Positions 1 through 7,662 of a DNA stretch of 22,147 bases are shown piece by piece; within the stretch, counting starts at the first letter, position 1, and each line of letters begins with the position of its first letter. Position numbers and translations under genes: made by a program. Source of the stretch: CAZOOA01 sp964581355. GTDB taxonomy: Bacteria; Bacillota; Dethiobacteria; DTU022; UBA8154. The stretch lies in assembly GCA_964581355.1 (NCBI GenBank), contig CAZOOA010000051.1, positions 1-22,147 on the forward strand, written 5' to 3'. Below the pieces are notes generated by a model. It was given only the letters and a program-made list of their open reading frames with translations. It did no database searches and was not told where the DNA came from.

Positions 1-2082
1 GGCAAGCTCTACCCGGTAAACCCCAGTTATGATGAAATCGCCGGCCTTGCCTGTTACCCTGACATAAAAAGTGTGCCTGACGAAATCGATTTGGCCATTG
101 TGGGCGTAGCGGCCAGCCAGACTCTTCCTGTGTTGGAACAATGCGCCGAAAAAGGGGTAAAAGGTGCAGTCGTTTTCACCTCGGGTTTTGCTGAGGCAGG
201 AGACCAGGGGACTGACCTGCAGCAGGAAATCTATCAGCTTGCCCGGGATAATGGAATGCGAATTGTAGGCCCTAATTGTGTAGGAATCATCAACCGGAAT
301 AATAAACTCTGGGCTTCTTTTGCCCCTCCCCTATTATTCAGCAAATCATATTTTACTAACAACTTCCACTTTATCTCCCAGAGCGGTTTTTTCGGAATTC
401 TCACTTACCAGATGGCAGCCCGTGAAGGACTTTTCTTCGACCAGTTTTACAGTGTAGGCAACGAAGCCGATTTGGGGCTTCCCCATTTTTTGGAGAATAT
501 GGCGGAAGACACTACTTCGGGTACGGACATTATCGCCTGTTATATTGAAGGGATTAAAGATAAGGATGGGGAAACCTTTAAAAGAGCAGCAGAAAAGGCC
601 TTGGCCACAAATAAAATGATTTCGGTTATCAAGGTAGGACAAACGGATGCCGGAACCCGGGCAGCTTCATCCCATACCGCTGCTCTGACAGGGGCAGATG
701 ACGTTTATGATGCCTTTTTCAGACAAAAAGGGATTATACGAGTGCCCGGAGTGGAACAACTTATTCCGGTTTTAAAAATTTTAGGTGCAGGAAGAACACC
801 TGCCGGCAACCGCACCGCAGTCATATCCGACTCAGGGGGAGGAGCTGTGATGCTGGCCGATAAATGCCAGCTCTATGGATTGGAAATGGTTCGTTTCCAA
901 GAGGAAACGGAACAGCAACTTCAGGAGATCCTGCCCTTTTTTGCTGCAACCGGCAACCCGGTAGACTTAACCGCTCAAGTAATGACAGAACCGGATCTGT
1001 TGTATAAAAGCATCTCCATTGTAGAAAATGATCCCAATGTAGACAACCTGGTGCTGAATTTCGGGATTGGCTCCAACAATGCTCATGCCATTACCAACAG
1101 CCTGAAAGAACTGTACCTGAACACTAACAAAACCATGATTTCCGTCTGCTGGCCCTGGTCTGATGACGAATCATCCATGACATACATAAACCAGATCCGG
1201 GATTTTGGGCTTCCCGTATTTCATGAACTGGACGATTGCATCTGGGCCCTGGGAGCCTTGATCCGGCGAATGGAAACAGCAAGAAACTACGAACATCCTC
1301 TCCAGGTAGAACCCGGCACAGAACGGACCCGGGCTTCATTAAAAGTGCAGGCTTATTTCAGGAACGCCTGGCAGCAACCTGCCGACAAGGACGAATCTTG
1401 CGGCGAATGTTCTGAAAAAGCCATGAGTGAATACAGCATGAAACAGATCCTCTCTGACTATGGGATCCCGGTAACAGGAGAAAAACTGGTTCAATCAGAG
1501 CAAGAAGCCATCCAGGCAGCAAAAGACCTTGGCGGCCCCTTAGCGCTGAAAGCGGTTTCCCCGGATCTGGCACATAAAACGGAAGCCGGTGGGGTTAAAC
1601 TGAACCTGAGCAGCATGAATGAGGTAAGCTTGGCTTACAGGGAAATAGAAGAAAACCTTTCTTCTCTGGCAAACCGTCCGAAACTGGAAGGAATCCTGGT
1701 ACAGCAGATGCTGCCACCCGCTACAGAAGTATTTATCGGGATGAAGCGTGACCCTGTCTTTGGCCCTGTTGTTCTTTGTGGATTGGGCGGCATCTTAGTT
1801 GAAGTGTTAGAAGATGTAGCTATGCGGGTAGCACCGTTGTCTCCCCAGGATGCTAAAGAAATGCTTCAGGAACTAAAAGGATATAAGATTCTGCAGGGAG
1901 TCCGCGGGAGTGGTCCTGCCGATGTGGAAGCTATTACTGATATATTATTAAAAGTCTCCAGGCTGGCTGTGGAAATGGAAAACCTGGTTGAACTGGATAT
2001 CAACCCTCTGATGGTTTACCCCCAGGGGCAGGGGGCTAAAGCAGCTGACGCCTGGGGTGTATGGACACATGAAGTTAAGTAA
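1..2082 (+). CDS. ADP-forming acyl/acetyl-CoA synthetase, fused alpha-beta, 5' truncated
   Basis: The frame is open to base 1, and the first residues (GKLYPVNPSYDE) are the typical end of a Rossmann CoA-binding domain, so the true start lies outside the window; the GTG at 73 is internal. The visible 693 residues contain the rest of the CoA-binding domain, a succinyl-CoA-ligase-like region with SHTAALTG (the segment expected to hold the phospho-histidine) and SDSGGGAV, and a C-terminal ATP-grasp domain with SPDLAHKTEAGGVKL. This is the alpha-beta fusion layout of ADP-forming acetate-CoA ligases, which interconvert acyl-CoA + ADP + Pi with acid + CoA + ATP. In an anaerobe this would make ATP from acyl-CoA. 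No GNAT acetyltransferase domain follows the ATP-grasp part, so a Pat-type protein acetyltransferase is less likely; an N-terminal one cannot be excluded. Substrate is unknown. Confidence 0.9.
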   Translation, partial: GKLYPVNPSYDEIAGLACYPDIKSVPDEIDLAIVGVAASQTLPVLEQCAEKGVKGAVVFTSGFAEAGDQGTDLQQEIYQLARDNGMRIVGPNCVGIINRNNKLWASFAPPLLFSKSYFTNNFHFISQSGFFGILTYQMAAREGLFFDQFYSVGNEADLGLPHFLENMAEDTTSGTDIIACYIEGIKDKDGETFKRAAEKALATNKMISVIKVGQTDAGTRAASSHTAALTGADDVYDAFFRQKGIIRVPGVEQLIPVLKILGAGRTPAGNRTAVISDSGGGAVMLADKCQLYGLEMVRFQEETEQQLQEILPFFAATGNPVDLTAQVMTEPDLLYKSISIVENDPNVDNLVLNFGIGSNNAHAITNSLKELYLNTNKTMISVCWPWSDDESSMTYINQIRDFGLPVFHELDDCIWALGALIRRMETARNYEHPLQVEPGTERTRASLKVQAYFRNAWQQPADKDESCGECSEKAMSEYSMKQILSDYGIPVTGEKLVQSEQEAIQAAKDLGGPLALKAVSPDLAHKTEAGGVKLNLSSMNEVSLAYREIEENLSSLANRPKLEGILVQQMLPPATEVFIGMKRDPVFGPVVLCGLGGILVEVLEDVAMRVAPLSPQDAKEMLQELKGYKILQGVRGSGPADVEAITDILLKVSRLAVEMENLVELDINPLMVYPQGQGAKAADAWGVWTHEVK

Positions 2083-2360
2083 AAACCTGGGGGGAAAAAC
2101 AAAACATTGAAACAGGGTCTATAAATGAATCATGAAAAAACCAGGAAAGTAAAAGATAATCTATCCTGGCTGCATTTGTCTTTACTCGTGATGCCATCTT
2201 CCTGGAACAACGGAGACTAAAATAAGGCCTGGAGATGAGGTTACTTTATACTTCCTGTCCCCCGCCACATCAGCACCAGTTTCGGCCTGGCGCCCGCATT
2301 CCTATAACTAACTTACTCCAGGCACTCAATCTCCTGGATACAGACAATAATTAACCGGTT
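2083..2360. other. Intergenic region after the acyl-CoA synthetase gene
   Basis: No convincing gene. It holds one short inverted repeat (CCAGGA near 2141, TCCTGG near 2165) without a T-run, so it is not a standard terminator, plus several scattered CCTGG words. Nothing else is recognised. Confidence 0.4.
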
Positions 2361-2618
2361 TTACTTGTTGCTGGAAAAATAAATAAGTTCCAGCAAGTTT
2401 TTTTTCATTTCCGGGGAAAGGTTTAACTTGTACCCTCCGCGATAACCGCCTGAACGGGAAGTAATGCTGAACCCGATCCGGTTTAATTGTTTAATGTATC
2501 TCTGGACACTGCGCAAAGATACATTGAGCTGCTTGGAAAGCTGGTCCCCTGACATGTTGCCGTTCAGCAGTAACAGGTAAATTACTTTCAACATTCGGTT
2601 GATCTTCGTATCTTCCAA
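2361..2618 (-). CDS. Small winged-helix (HTH_11/DeoR-like) DNA-binding protein
   Basis: An 85-residue protein that is almost only a helix-turn-helix: LSKQLNVSLRSVQRYIKQL is a textbook recognition-helix segment, followed by a wing (SGGYRGGYKL). This matches the N-terminal domain of DeoR/WYL/BirA-type regulators, but the usual effector domain is absent; the protein ends about 20 residues after the wing. It starts with TTG at 2618, seven bases after a GGAGGG ribosome site, with no other good start nearby. It could be a stand-alone mini-regulator or a fragment of a longer WYL-type protein. No second half is visible downstream (2083-2360), which argues mildly for a complete short gene. Target and ligand are unknown. 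Confidence 0.7.
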   Translation of the reverse strand: MEDTKINRMLKVIYLLLLNGNMSGDQLSKQLNVSLRSVQRYIKQLNRIGFSITSRSGGYRGGYKLNLSPEMKKNLLELIYFSSNK

Positions 2619-2801
2619 GTCTTATCCCTCCATCTACGCCTCTTCCATCTTTTTGTTTAATTAAAATTTAAATTGAAATTGAATTAATACAGGATAACAA
2701 TTCGCTATTTTGACCTATAATCCTGCCTGAAAAACAAAAAAACTTTATGGTTCGACAAATTTCTGCAACAGGGTTTCTGACCCGTAGGTGCCAAGTATTT
2801 C

Positions 2802-4490
2802 TTACGGCTGAAGAATATCCTCAAATAGCGGCCAGATATCCTGGCTTTCAAAACCTCGTCTCCATGCCGCTACACCGGCCAGGTTATATTCCTCTACTAA
2901 CTGCAACCGTCTGGCCATGGATTCGGCATCTTCAATCCAAACCCTGTATTCTATTCCCAGATCTTGGTATTGGGCATAGTTCTGTTTCGTGTTATGGCAA
3001 AAACTGATTTCCGCTTCCTGTTCTTTCAGTATCCTTTGAACACGGTCCATCCCAAAGGCCCTTGAAGATACTTCTTCCGCTCCACCTTCCAGGTGTTCAA
3101 TTTCCCATATTCGGGCATAAAAAGGCACCCCCAGCAGCAGTTTTTCCGCTGGAACTTCTTCCAACACCCCTCGAAGCCCTCGTTCAACCCAGGGCAAGGA
3201 GGCCACTGAGCCCGCAACGGGGCTTGTCCCCCAGTGTTCATCATAGGCCATTAACATGACATAATCCACCGTTTCAGCCAAAGCCTCCCGGTCGTAGATC
3301 CTGGACCAGTTCTCGCTCATGGATTTCACGGTAACATCCACGGAAAGGACCAGACCCTGCTCCCGGGCCAGGGGAGCAAACTCCCTCATGAACTGGGTAA
3401 AGTTATCCCGGTCTTCCAGGTACATGTTTTCAAAGTCTACATTGATTCCATCCAGCTGGTACAGCTGGGAAAATGCCAAAAGCTGGTCGATAATCTTTTG
3501 TCTTTTAATGCCATCCCGAAGCACAGCGGCAGATAGATCCTTGTCGAAACTGTTGCTTACCAGGGCCCAGACCTGGTAGCCCTGTTCATGGGCCCACCGC
3601 ACATAAGCTGGATCCGCCTGGTTGTTTAGGTTGCCTTCCTTATCTCTTATACTGAACCAGGTAGGCGAGACGACATTGATCCCCGGCAGGGGCTTGAGGT
3701 CTTCGGTAGAAAGGGTTTCCTGGATTACATGCTCCCAAACCAGGTTTACCCGTTCCCCTGGCGGTTTCCAGGGCGCTTTGCGGGCTGGCCCTTTCCGCGG
3801 TGTTTCCACTAGTTCCACTCCTGTTACCTGTAGCGATGTCTTGCAGGCATAACCGAGCTGGCCACAGGAAGTTCGCAAGTAATACCAGCCTTCTTTTTCT
3901 TCAAACACCCGGGTTCTTTCTTCTTGTGCCAAAACAACAAGGCGGGGGGCCCGGTAAGAGGGCTCGGTCCGGACAATTGTTTTTTCACCGGCAACAGCTT
4001 TTATATAGGGAGTCATCTTACGGTCAACAACAACGACCCGGGACTCTTCCAGGACAGTTATTTTGAGATCATAAAAGTCTTGAAGAAACATCAGCGGCAT
4101 GTAGGGAGTACCGTCGAGTTCAGTTACAGGAAAATCCAGTTCAATCTCTTCCCGGTTTATGTAGGCCGTCAGTTGATCGGTGTTCATCTGCAAAAGCTTG
4201 TCCCCGGTCGTAAGAGTCAGACGACCGTTTTCCGGTTCCCAGAACAAATCAGGGTCCAGATGGTTTCGGACCGCACTCACAGGAATTAACACTTCTTCTT
4301 CCTGGACAACCACAGAAACATCCAGGTATTCTTCTTCCAGGAGCAGGCGGTATTCATCGGGCAGATCTACCGTTACAAAACCCGGGGAATAATAGTAGTA
4401 AACCCCTGCGCCAGCCCCCGCAAGGGCTAGAAGAAAGAAAAGCATGAACCATATCAAGAAAGAACGCCGACGCCTGCGGCGAAAGCTCAT
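2802..4490 (-). CDS. Membrane-anchored GH18 glycoside hydrolase with SH3 and copper-amine-oxidase-like N-terminal domains
   Basis: The start is the ATG at 4490, seven bases after GGAGGT; an in-frame TTG at 4505 would place the ribosome site inside the gene. The 562-residue product begins with six arginines and a hydrophobic segment (about 10-30), a signal anchor. Residues about 40-158 resemble the copper-amine-oxidase N-terminal-like (stalk) domain common in Firmicute envelope proteins. Residues about 165-225 form a bacterial SH3 domain (IVRTEPSYRAPRL ... GWYYLRTSCGQLGYA). About 245-560 is a GH18 TIM barrel with the catalytic DGINVDFE at 347-354, its last Glu being the proton donor. Relatives (YaaH/SleL/YdhD type) act on spore cortex or peptidoglycan, so a role in cell-wall or spore-wall cleavage is inferred; substrate is not shown. 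It is transcribed alone from a promoter at 4529-4557. Confidence 0.88.
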   Translation of the reverse strand: MSFRRRRRRSFLIWFMLFFLLALAGAGAGVYYYYSPGFVTVDLPDEYRLLLEEEYLDVSVVVQEEEVLIPVSAVRNHLDPDLFWEPENGRLTLTTGDKLLQMNTDQLTAYINREEIELDFPVTELDGTPYMPLMFLQDFYDLKITVLEESRVVVVDRKMTPYIKAVAGEKTIVRTEPSYRAPRLVVLAQEERTRVFEEKEGWYYLRTSCGQLGYACKTSLQVTGVELVETPRKGPARKAPWKPPGERVNLVWEHVIQETLSTEDLKPLPGINVVSPTWFSIRDKEGNLNNQADPAYVRWAHEQGYQVWALVSNSFDKDLSAAVLRDGIKRQKIIDQLLAFSQLYQLDGINVDFENMYLEDRDNFTQFMREFAPLAREQGLVLSVDVTVKSMSENWSRIYDREALAETVDYVMLMAYDEHWGTSPVAGSVASLPWVERGLRGVLEEVPAEKLLLGVPFYARIWEIEHLEGGAEEVSSRAFGMDRVQRILKEQEAEISFCHNTKQNYAQYQDLGIEYRVWIEDAESMARRLQLVEEYNLAGVAAWRRGFESQDIWPLFEDILQP

Positions 4491-4528
4491 ATCCGCCACC
4501 TCCAACTGTTTTATTTTACCTTTATTTT

Positions 4529-4557
4529 ATCATAACCTGCTGAAGTTCTCGAGTAAA
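4529..4557 (-). promoter_or_regulatory. Sigma-A-type promoter for the GH18 gene
   Basis: On the minus strand, -35 TTTACT (4552-4557) and -10 TATGAT (4529-4534) are separated by 17 bp, about 39 bases upstream of the ATG at 4490. The -10 matches consensus at 5 of 6 positions and the -35 at 4 of 6. Confidence 0.6.
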
Positions 4558-4576
4558 AGGTTCTTCCATAAAATTC

Positions 4577-4605
4577 TTGCAAAATAAACGCAGTACTAGT
4601 ATAAT
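4577..4605 (+). promoter_or_regulatory. Sigma-A-type promoter for the flagellin-like gene
   Basis: -35 TTGCAA (4577-4582), 17-bp spacer, perfect -10 TATAAT (4600-4605), 44 bases before the ATG at 4650. It is divergent from the GH18 promoter about 20 bp away, so the two may influence each other. It does not look like a sigma-D/sigma-28 flagellar promoter. Confidence 0.75.
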
Positions 4606-4649
4606 TAAACTGATGGAACGCGGTTTATCTCATGGAGGAGGTAAAAATA

Positions 4650-5369
4650 ATGAAAATCGGTGGTTATAATTTCCTTCAAAATTCCGGTGAGCAAATGTCC
4701 AGCCTGGACAAGAAAGCCCCGGAAGGTAAACGCTCCGTAACACCTCTCGACCTGGAGAAGATTATCGAGCACCGGCAAAAGTTAAATTCTTCGGAATCCA
4801 AACGTGCACAAGTCCAAACCTACCTGGAAGACATAAAAGAATCCCGCCAAGAGCTGTTTGTTCTACAACAGGAGGAAGAAATACTGGAAAAAGCCCAGCA
4901 GAATTTACATGCTGCCCTGGACACCCTTTCTGATGATAAAGACTATTTGGGACAGGTGCAAGCAAAGACACTGGAAACCCGGTCCGACCTCGACCATTAC
5001 TCCCAGGAAAAAGAGGAGCTCAGGCCGGAGCTTGCTGCGTCTCTAAATGAACTGGAATCACTGCTGCAATCCAGCAGCGAGGAAGCGGTTGATTTGGACG
5101 CGGTAAAATCCTCCCTGGATAATATCCAGGGCCACCTGAATAAGGCTCGAAATGACATTTCCAGCGAAAAGGACGCATTACAGGAAAACATTGCCAGCAT
5201 CATGGTGGCAATGGAAAACATCACCGCTTCGCAATCGTTGATCCGGGATGAAGAAGGGGCCAACCAGGCCATGGAAGAGCTGAAAGATTCCATCACCAGT
5301 AACGTCAGTCAATCCATGCTCTCCCAGGCCAACCTGCACCGCGATTATATTATGCGACTCATTGGATAA
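4650..5369 (+). CDS. Orphan coiled-coil protein with flagellin-like C-terminus
   Basis: The start is the ATG at 4650, seven bases after GGAGGT (4637-4642); the ATG at 4632 lies upstream of that site. The 239-residue product is hydrophilic, free of cysteine, and mostly long alpha-helix with heptad character (about 30-185). The last 51 residues follow the flagellin D1/D0 C-terminal pattern: ENITASQSLIRD corresponds to the ENLTAAESRIRD signature, and SMLSQANL then IMRLIG to the MLAQANQ ... VLxLLR end. The N-terminus lacks the normal flagellin opening (INHN...LNAxR), and no flagellar genes are adjacent. It may be a divergent flagellin, a hook-associated or secreted filament protein, or a coiled-coil protein that borrowed the signature. 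It stands alone between its own promoter and a strong terminator. Confidence 0.7.
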   Translation: MKIGGYNFLQNSGEQMSSLDKKAPEGKRSVTPLDLEKIIEHRQKLNSSESKRAQVQTYLEDIKESRQELFVLQQEEEILEKAQQNLHAALDTLSDDKDYLGQVQAKTLETRSDLDHYSQEKEELRPELAASLNELESLLQSSSEEAVDLDAVKSSLDNIQGHLNKARNDISSEKDALQENIASIMVAMENITASQSLIRDEEGANQAMEELKDSITSNVSQSMLSQANLHRDYIMRLIG

Positions 5370-5423
5370 TCTTTTTTAAAGTGAGTATTGTACTATATAA
5401 ATTGTTATGAACACTAAAAACTT

Positions 5424-5467
5424 GGCTATAAAGGTTTAAAGTTGATTCCTTTATAGCCTGTTTTTTT
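5424..5467 (+). terminator. Rho-independent terminator, possibly bidirectional
   Basis: A perfect 11-bp stem (GGCTATAAAGG at 5424-5434, CCTTTATAGCC at 5448-5458) with a 13-base loop and TGTTTTTTT after it. It ends the flagellin-like gene. On the minus strand the stem is followed by AAGTTTTT, so it may also end the yaaL-bofA transcript. Confidence 0.88.
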
Positions 5468-5534
5468 AGTACCTGCTTTACTACATTTTTCTCGTTAAAT
5501 GATTGTGCGCACTTTTCCCAAAATATCCTTTTCT

Positions 5535-5807
5535 TCAGGAACTTATGCTTTGTAAAACCAGGAGCATGATTATGCCGGGCAGGCCCAAAAAACCGACAAC
5601 CGCTGCTGTAAACACATTCACTCCAATAAAGAGGCCCCAAACCCCTCCCAGTAGGTTGAATAGAGCCAACAACACACCCCCAATTACAATGTTCCCCATT
5701 ATTTTTAACAAATACCTTGCCGGAAAATAGAGCAGGCGGACCAGGATGTACAAGGCCAGCACCCCGAATAAAAAAGCTACAATGTAGTTTAAGGGGATGT
5801 CAAACAT
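5535..5807 (-). CDS. bofA: Pro-sigma-K processing inhibitor BofA family protein
   Basis: A 90-residue, very hydrophobic protein with two or three membrane segments and the BofA hallmark near the C-terminus: NLLGGVWGLFIGVN followed by TAAVVGFLGLPGIIMLLVL. In Bacillus, BofA sits in the outer forespore membrane with SpoIVFA and holds back the SpoIVFB protease until pro-sigma-K should be cleaved. The ATG at 5807 follows AGAGGTG. The gene lies 34 bp downstream of yaaL, the same order as in Bacillus subtilis (recR-yaaL-bofA), but recR is not next to it here. It implies the host sporulates or descends from a sporulator. Confidence 0.85.
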   Translation of the reverse strand: MFDIPLNYIVAFLFGVLALYILVRLLYFPARYLLKIMGNIVIGGVLLALFNLLGGVWGLFIGVNVFTAAVVGFLGLPGIIMLLVLQSISS

Positions 5808-5841
5808 CTCTGCACCTCTTTCTTTGGAGCAAGTGAATTAT

Positions 5842-6111
5842 TCATAAATTGTCTGAAGCGGAAAGCATTTCTTGTTTGGCTTCACTTAACAGGAGCACGT
5901 AACGCCTTTCTGCAGCATTTAAGTTGTATATTGCCTGATCTACCAGTTCCTTTTCGCTTACATTTTCAAAAAAAGCCAGGGCAACCAACCAGTCTTTCCT
6001 GGCCTGTTCAACCAGGGCAGGAAGGTCCATTTTTTCTTCTTCAGTTACCACGTCACGCTCCCCCATCAACCTGTCAGAAAGACCGTTTAATAATCGGTTA
6101 ATCGTTTTCAC
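5842..6111 (-). CDS. yaaL: YaaL-like DUF2508 family protein
   Basis: An 89-residue, mostly helical, charged soluble protein. The stretch DWLVALAFFENVSEKELVDQ followed by AIYNLNAAERRYVLLL is typical of the DUF2508/YaaL family, found just upstream of bofA in many Firmicutes; its function is not known. The start is GTG at 6111, seven bases after GGGAGGAG; the ATG between them is in another frame and stops at once. Recognition rests on residue pattern plus position before bofA. Confidence 0.75.
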   Translation of the reverse strand: MKTINRLLNGLSDRLMGERDVVTEEEKMDLPALVEQARKDWLVALAFFENVSEKELVDQAIYNLNAAERRYVLLLSEAKQEMLSASDNL

Positions 6112-6255
6112 GTCATGTCTCCTCCCGCTTTTTTTCTCTATAGTATATGCCCGTCCCCCATGAAGAATGCATCAGGCACATAGGAAAATAAGAAACGGTC
6201 ATACTACTATTAAGAAGAACCTTGTTTAATTAATTTGTTTCGGAGGATGAATGAC

Positions 6256-7200
6256 ATGGCTAAAATCGCCATTATTGGTGCAGGCTTTGTAGGGTCAACC
6301 ACTGCATTTGCCCTTATGGTTTCCGGCGCCAGCCGGGAGATAGTTTTGATTGATAAAATAAAAGAAAAAGCCCATGGTGAAGCCATGGACTTAAAACACT
6401 GCGCGTCTTTTGTCAAACCTGTTGATATTGATGCCGGGACGTACGAAAACTGCAATGAAGCAGATATAGTTATCATCACCGCTGGCGCTCCACAGGTTCC
6501 TGGACAATCCCGCCTGGAACTGGTGGAAACCAATACAGCCATTATGGAGTCTATACTGGACCAGGTACTTGAATACAACCAAAACCCCTTACTCCTTATA
6601 GTTACTAATCCCGTAGATATAATGTCTTACGTTGCCAGAAAGATCTCAGGCTTGCCATCTTCCCGAGTAATCGGATCGGGAACTGTGTTGGACACATCCC
6701 GTTTCAGACACCTGCTCAGCGTCCGCTGCGGACTGGATCCACGCAACATTCATGCCTATGTAGTGGGGGAACATGGTGACTCAGAAGTGCCCTTATGGAG
6801 TTCGGCCAATATAGCCGGCGTGACCTTGGACCACTACTGTCGCTACTGTGACAAAGTATGCACAGAGGATAACCGCGCAGAGATCAATCAAAAAGTAAGG
6901 GAAGCAGCCTATGAAATTATTGAAGGAAAGGGTGCTACATATTTTGCAATCTCCCTGGCTTTGACACGTATCGTGGAAAGCATTGTCCGTGACGAAAATT
7001 CTATCTTGACAGTATCTACTGAAGTTTGTGGCCTGTATGGAATTCATGATATCTATCTGAGCCTGCCCTGTGCGCTGGGAAAAACAGGGATTCAGCGCAT
7101 TGTTCCGGTTCAAATGAATAGCGCCGAAACAATTGCTTTACAGGCATCGGCAGAAACCTTGAAAAGCAATCTCCCTGACAAAATATTAGCCACTGTTTAG
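6256..7200 (+). CDS. ldh: L-lactate dehydrogenase
   Basis: Start chosen at ATG 6256, eight bases after GGAGGA (6242-6247), giving 314 residues opening with MAKIAIIGAGFVG, the NAD-binding glycine motif. The specificity loop reads TAGAPQVPGQSR with Gln80, the residue that marks lactate dehydrogenases; malate dehydrogenases carry Arg there. VTNPVD, the substrate arginine in DTSRFR and the catalytic histidine in GEHGDSEVP are all present. It reduces pyruvate to L-lactate with NADH, or the reverse, in the cytoplasm. The gene is transcribed alone and converges on the thiolase gene; no clear promoter could be picked in 6112-6255. Fructose-1,6-bisphosphate control is common in the family but cannot be read here. 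Confidence 0.92.
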   Translation: MAKIAIIGAGFVGSTTAFALMVSGASREIVLIDKIKEKAHGEAMDLKHCASFVKPVDIDAGTYENCNEADIVIITAGAPQVPGQSRLELVETNTAIMESILDQVLEYNQNPLLLIVTNPVDIMSYVARKISGLPSSRVIGSGTVLDTSRFRHLLSVRCGLDPRNIHAYVVGEHGDSEVPLWSSANIAGVTLDHYCRYCDKVCTEDNRAEINQKVREAAYEIIEGKGATYFAISLALTRIVESIVRDENSILTVSTEVCGLYGIHDIYLSLPCALGKTGIQRIVPVQMNSAETIALQASAETLKSNLPDKILATV

Positions 7201-7248
7201 CCTTAAAGAAAAGTAACTGGTATGCTGCTCAGCCCTTACGCGAAGCAG

Positions 7249-7314
7249 GGGGACGGTTCTCGCGCTTTCCCTGTCGGTCCTCCGCTGCGCTCCGGAAGCG
7301 CGAGAACTGTCCCC
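7249..7314. repeat. REP-like palindromic repeat, copy 1
   Basis: 19-base arms at 7249-7267 (starting GGGGACGGTTCTCGCG) and 7296-7314 are complementary except for one G/A difference that remains a G-U pair as RNA. The loop is 28 bases and GC-rich. The arm core GGGGACGGTTC is shared with the repeat at 7521-7583. Such palindromes are familiar as dispersed repeats in Clostridia genomes and resemble REP sequences mobilised by RAYT (TnpA_REP) enzymes; no transposase is present here. Confidence 0.75.
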
Positions 7315-7358
7315 ACAGCTTCGGTTGCAAATTGCGCTGTGCAGTTACAAAGAAAATA

Positions 7359-7389
7359 CAAAAAAGCAGCACCTAATCCAGGCTGCTGC
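7359..7389 (-). terminator. Candidate minus-strand terminator downstream of the thiolase gene
   Basis: Read on the minus strand: stem GCAGCA (7389-7384) and TGCTGC (7371-7366) around a 12-base loop, then six T (7365-7360). It lies about 270 bases past the thiolase stop, so readthrough of the repeat at 7521-7583 would be needed first. Confidence 0.5.
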
Positions 7390-7520
7390 CATAAAACAAT
7401 CTTAAATTAATTATTGAGATTACATGAATTTGCAATGCCTTTCAATCAAAGAAACAGCGTGTTCCCAGCAAGCGGTGATTATTATTATTGACATACTCAG
7501 TGAACCGGCAGTACGCTAAT

Positions 7521-7583
7521 CCATGGGGACGGTTCGCCTTGTCTTCCCTTCTGCCCTCGGGGGCAAGTGAACCGTCCCCATGG
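7521..7583. repeat. REP-like palindromic repeat, copy 2
   Basis: Perfect 15-bp arms CCATGGGGACGGTTC (7521-7535) and GAACCGTCCCCATGG (7569-7583), with an inner CTTG/CAAG pairing and a GC-rich tip. It shares the GGGGACGGTTC core with the copy about 270 bp away, so the two are members of one family or the ends of a BIME-like unit. Confidence 0.78.
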
Positions 7584-7662
7584 CGCCGCCATTTACAATT
7601 TAACCGGGCTTACTGACTATATATCATTTTTTTCTGCCACACGAATTCTGGCCAGGTTAGGG

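Larger units (their letters stand above)
7201..7662. other. 462-bp intergenic region between converging ldh and thiolase genes
   Basis: No gene is supported. It contains two related palindromic repeats (7249-7314 and 7521-7583) and one minus-strand terminator-like hairpin (7359-7389), described separately. The remainder, about 7390-7520, shows nothing I recognise. Confidence 0.6.

Noticed and set aside
2141..2170. Inverted repeat CCAGGA...TCCTGG after the acyl-CoA synthetase, considered as terminator
   Set aside because: Only 6 bp with a 17-base loop and no T-run follows.
6256..7200. Malate dehydrogenase as an alternative call
   Set aside because: The specificity position is Gln80 (AGAPQVPGQSR), not Arg, so lactate is the better substrate assignment.
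7488..7493. Perfect TTGACA (-35 box) on the + strand between the two palindromes
   Set aside because: No acceptable -10 at 16-18 bp and no + strand gene downstream, only the thiolase on the other strand.
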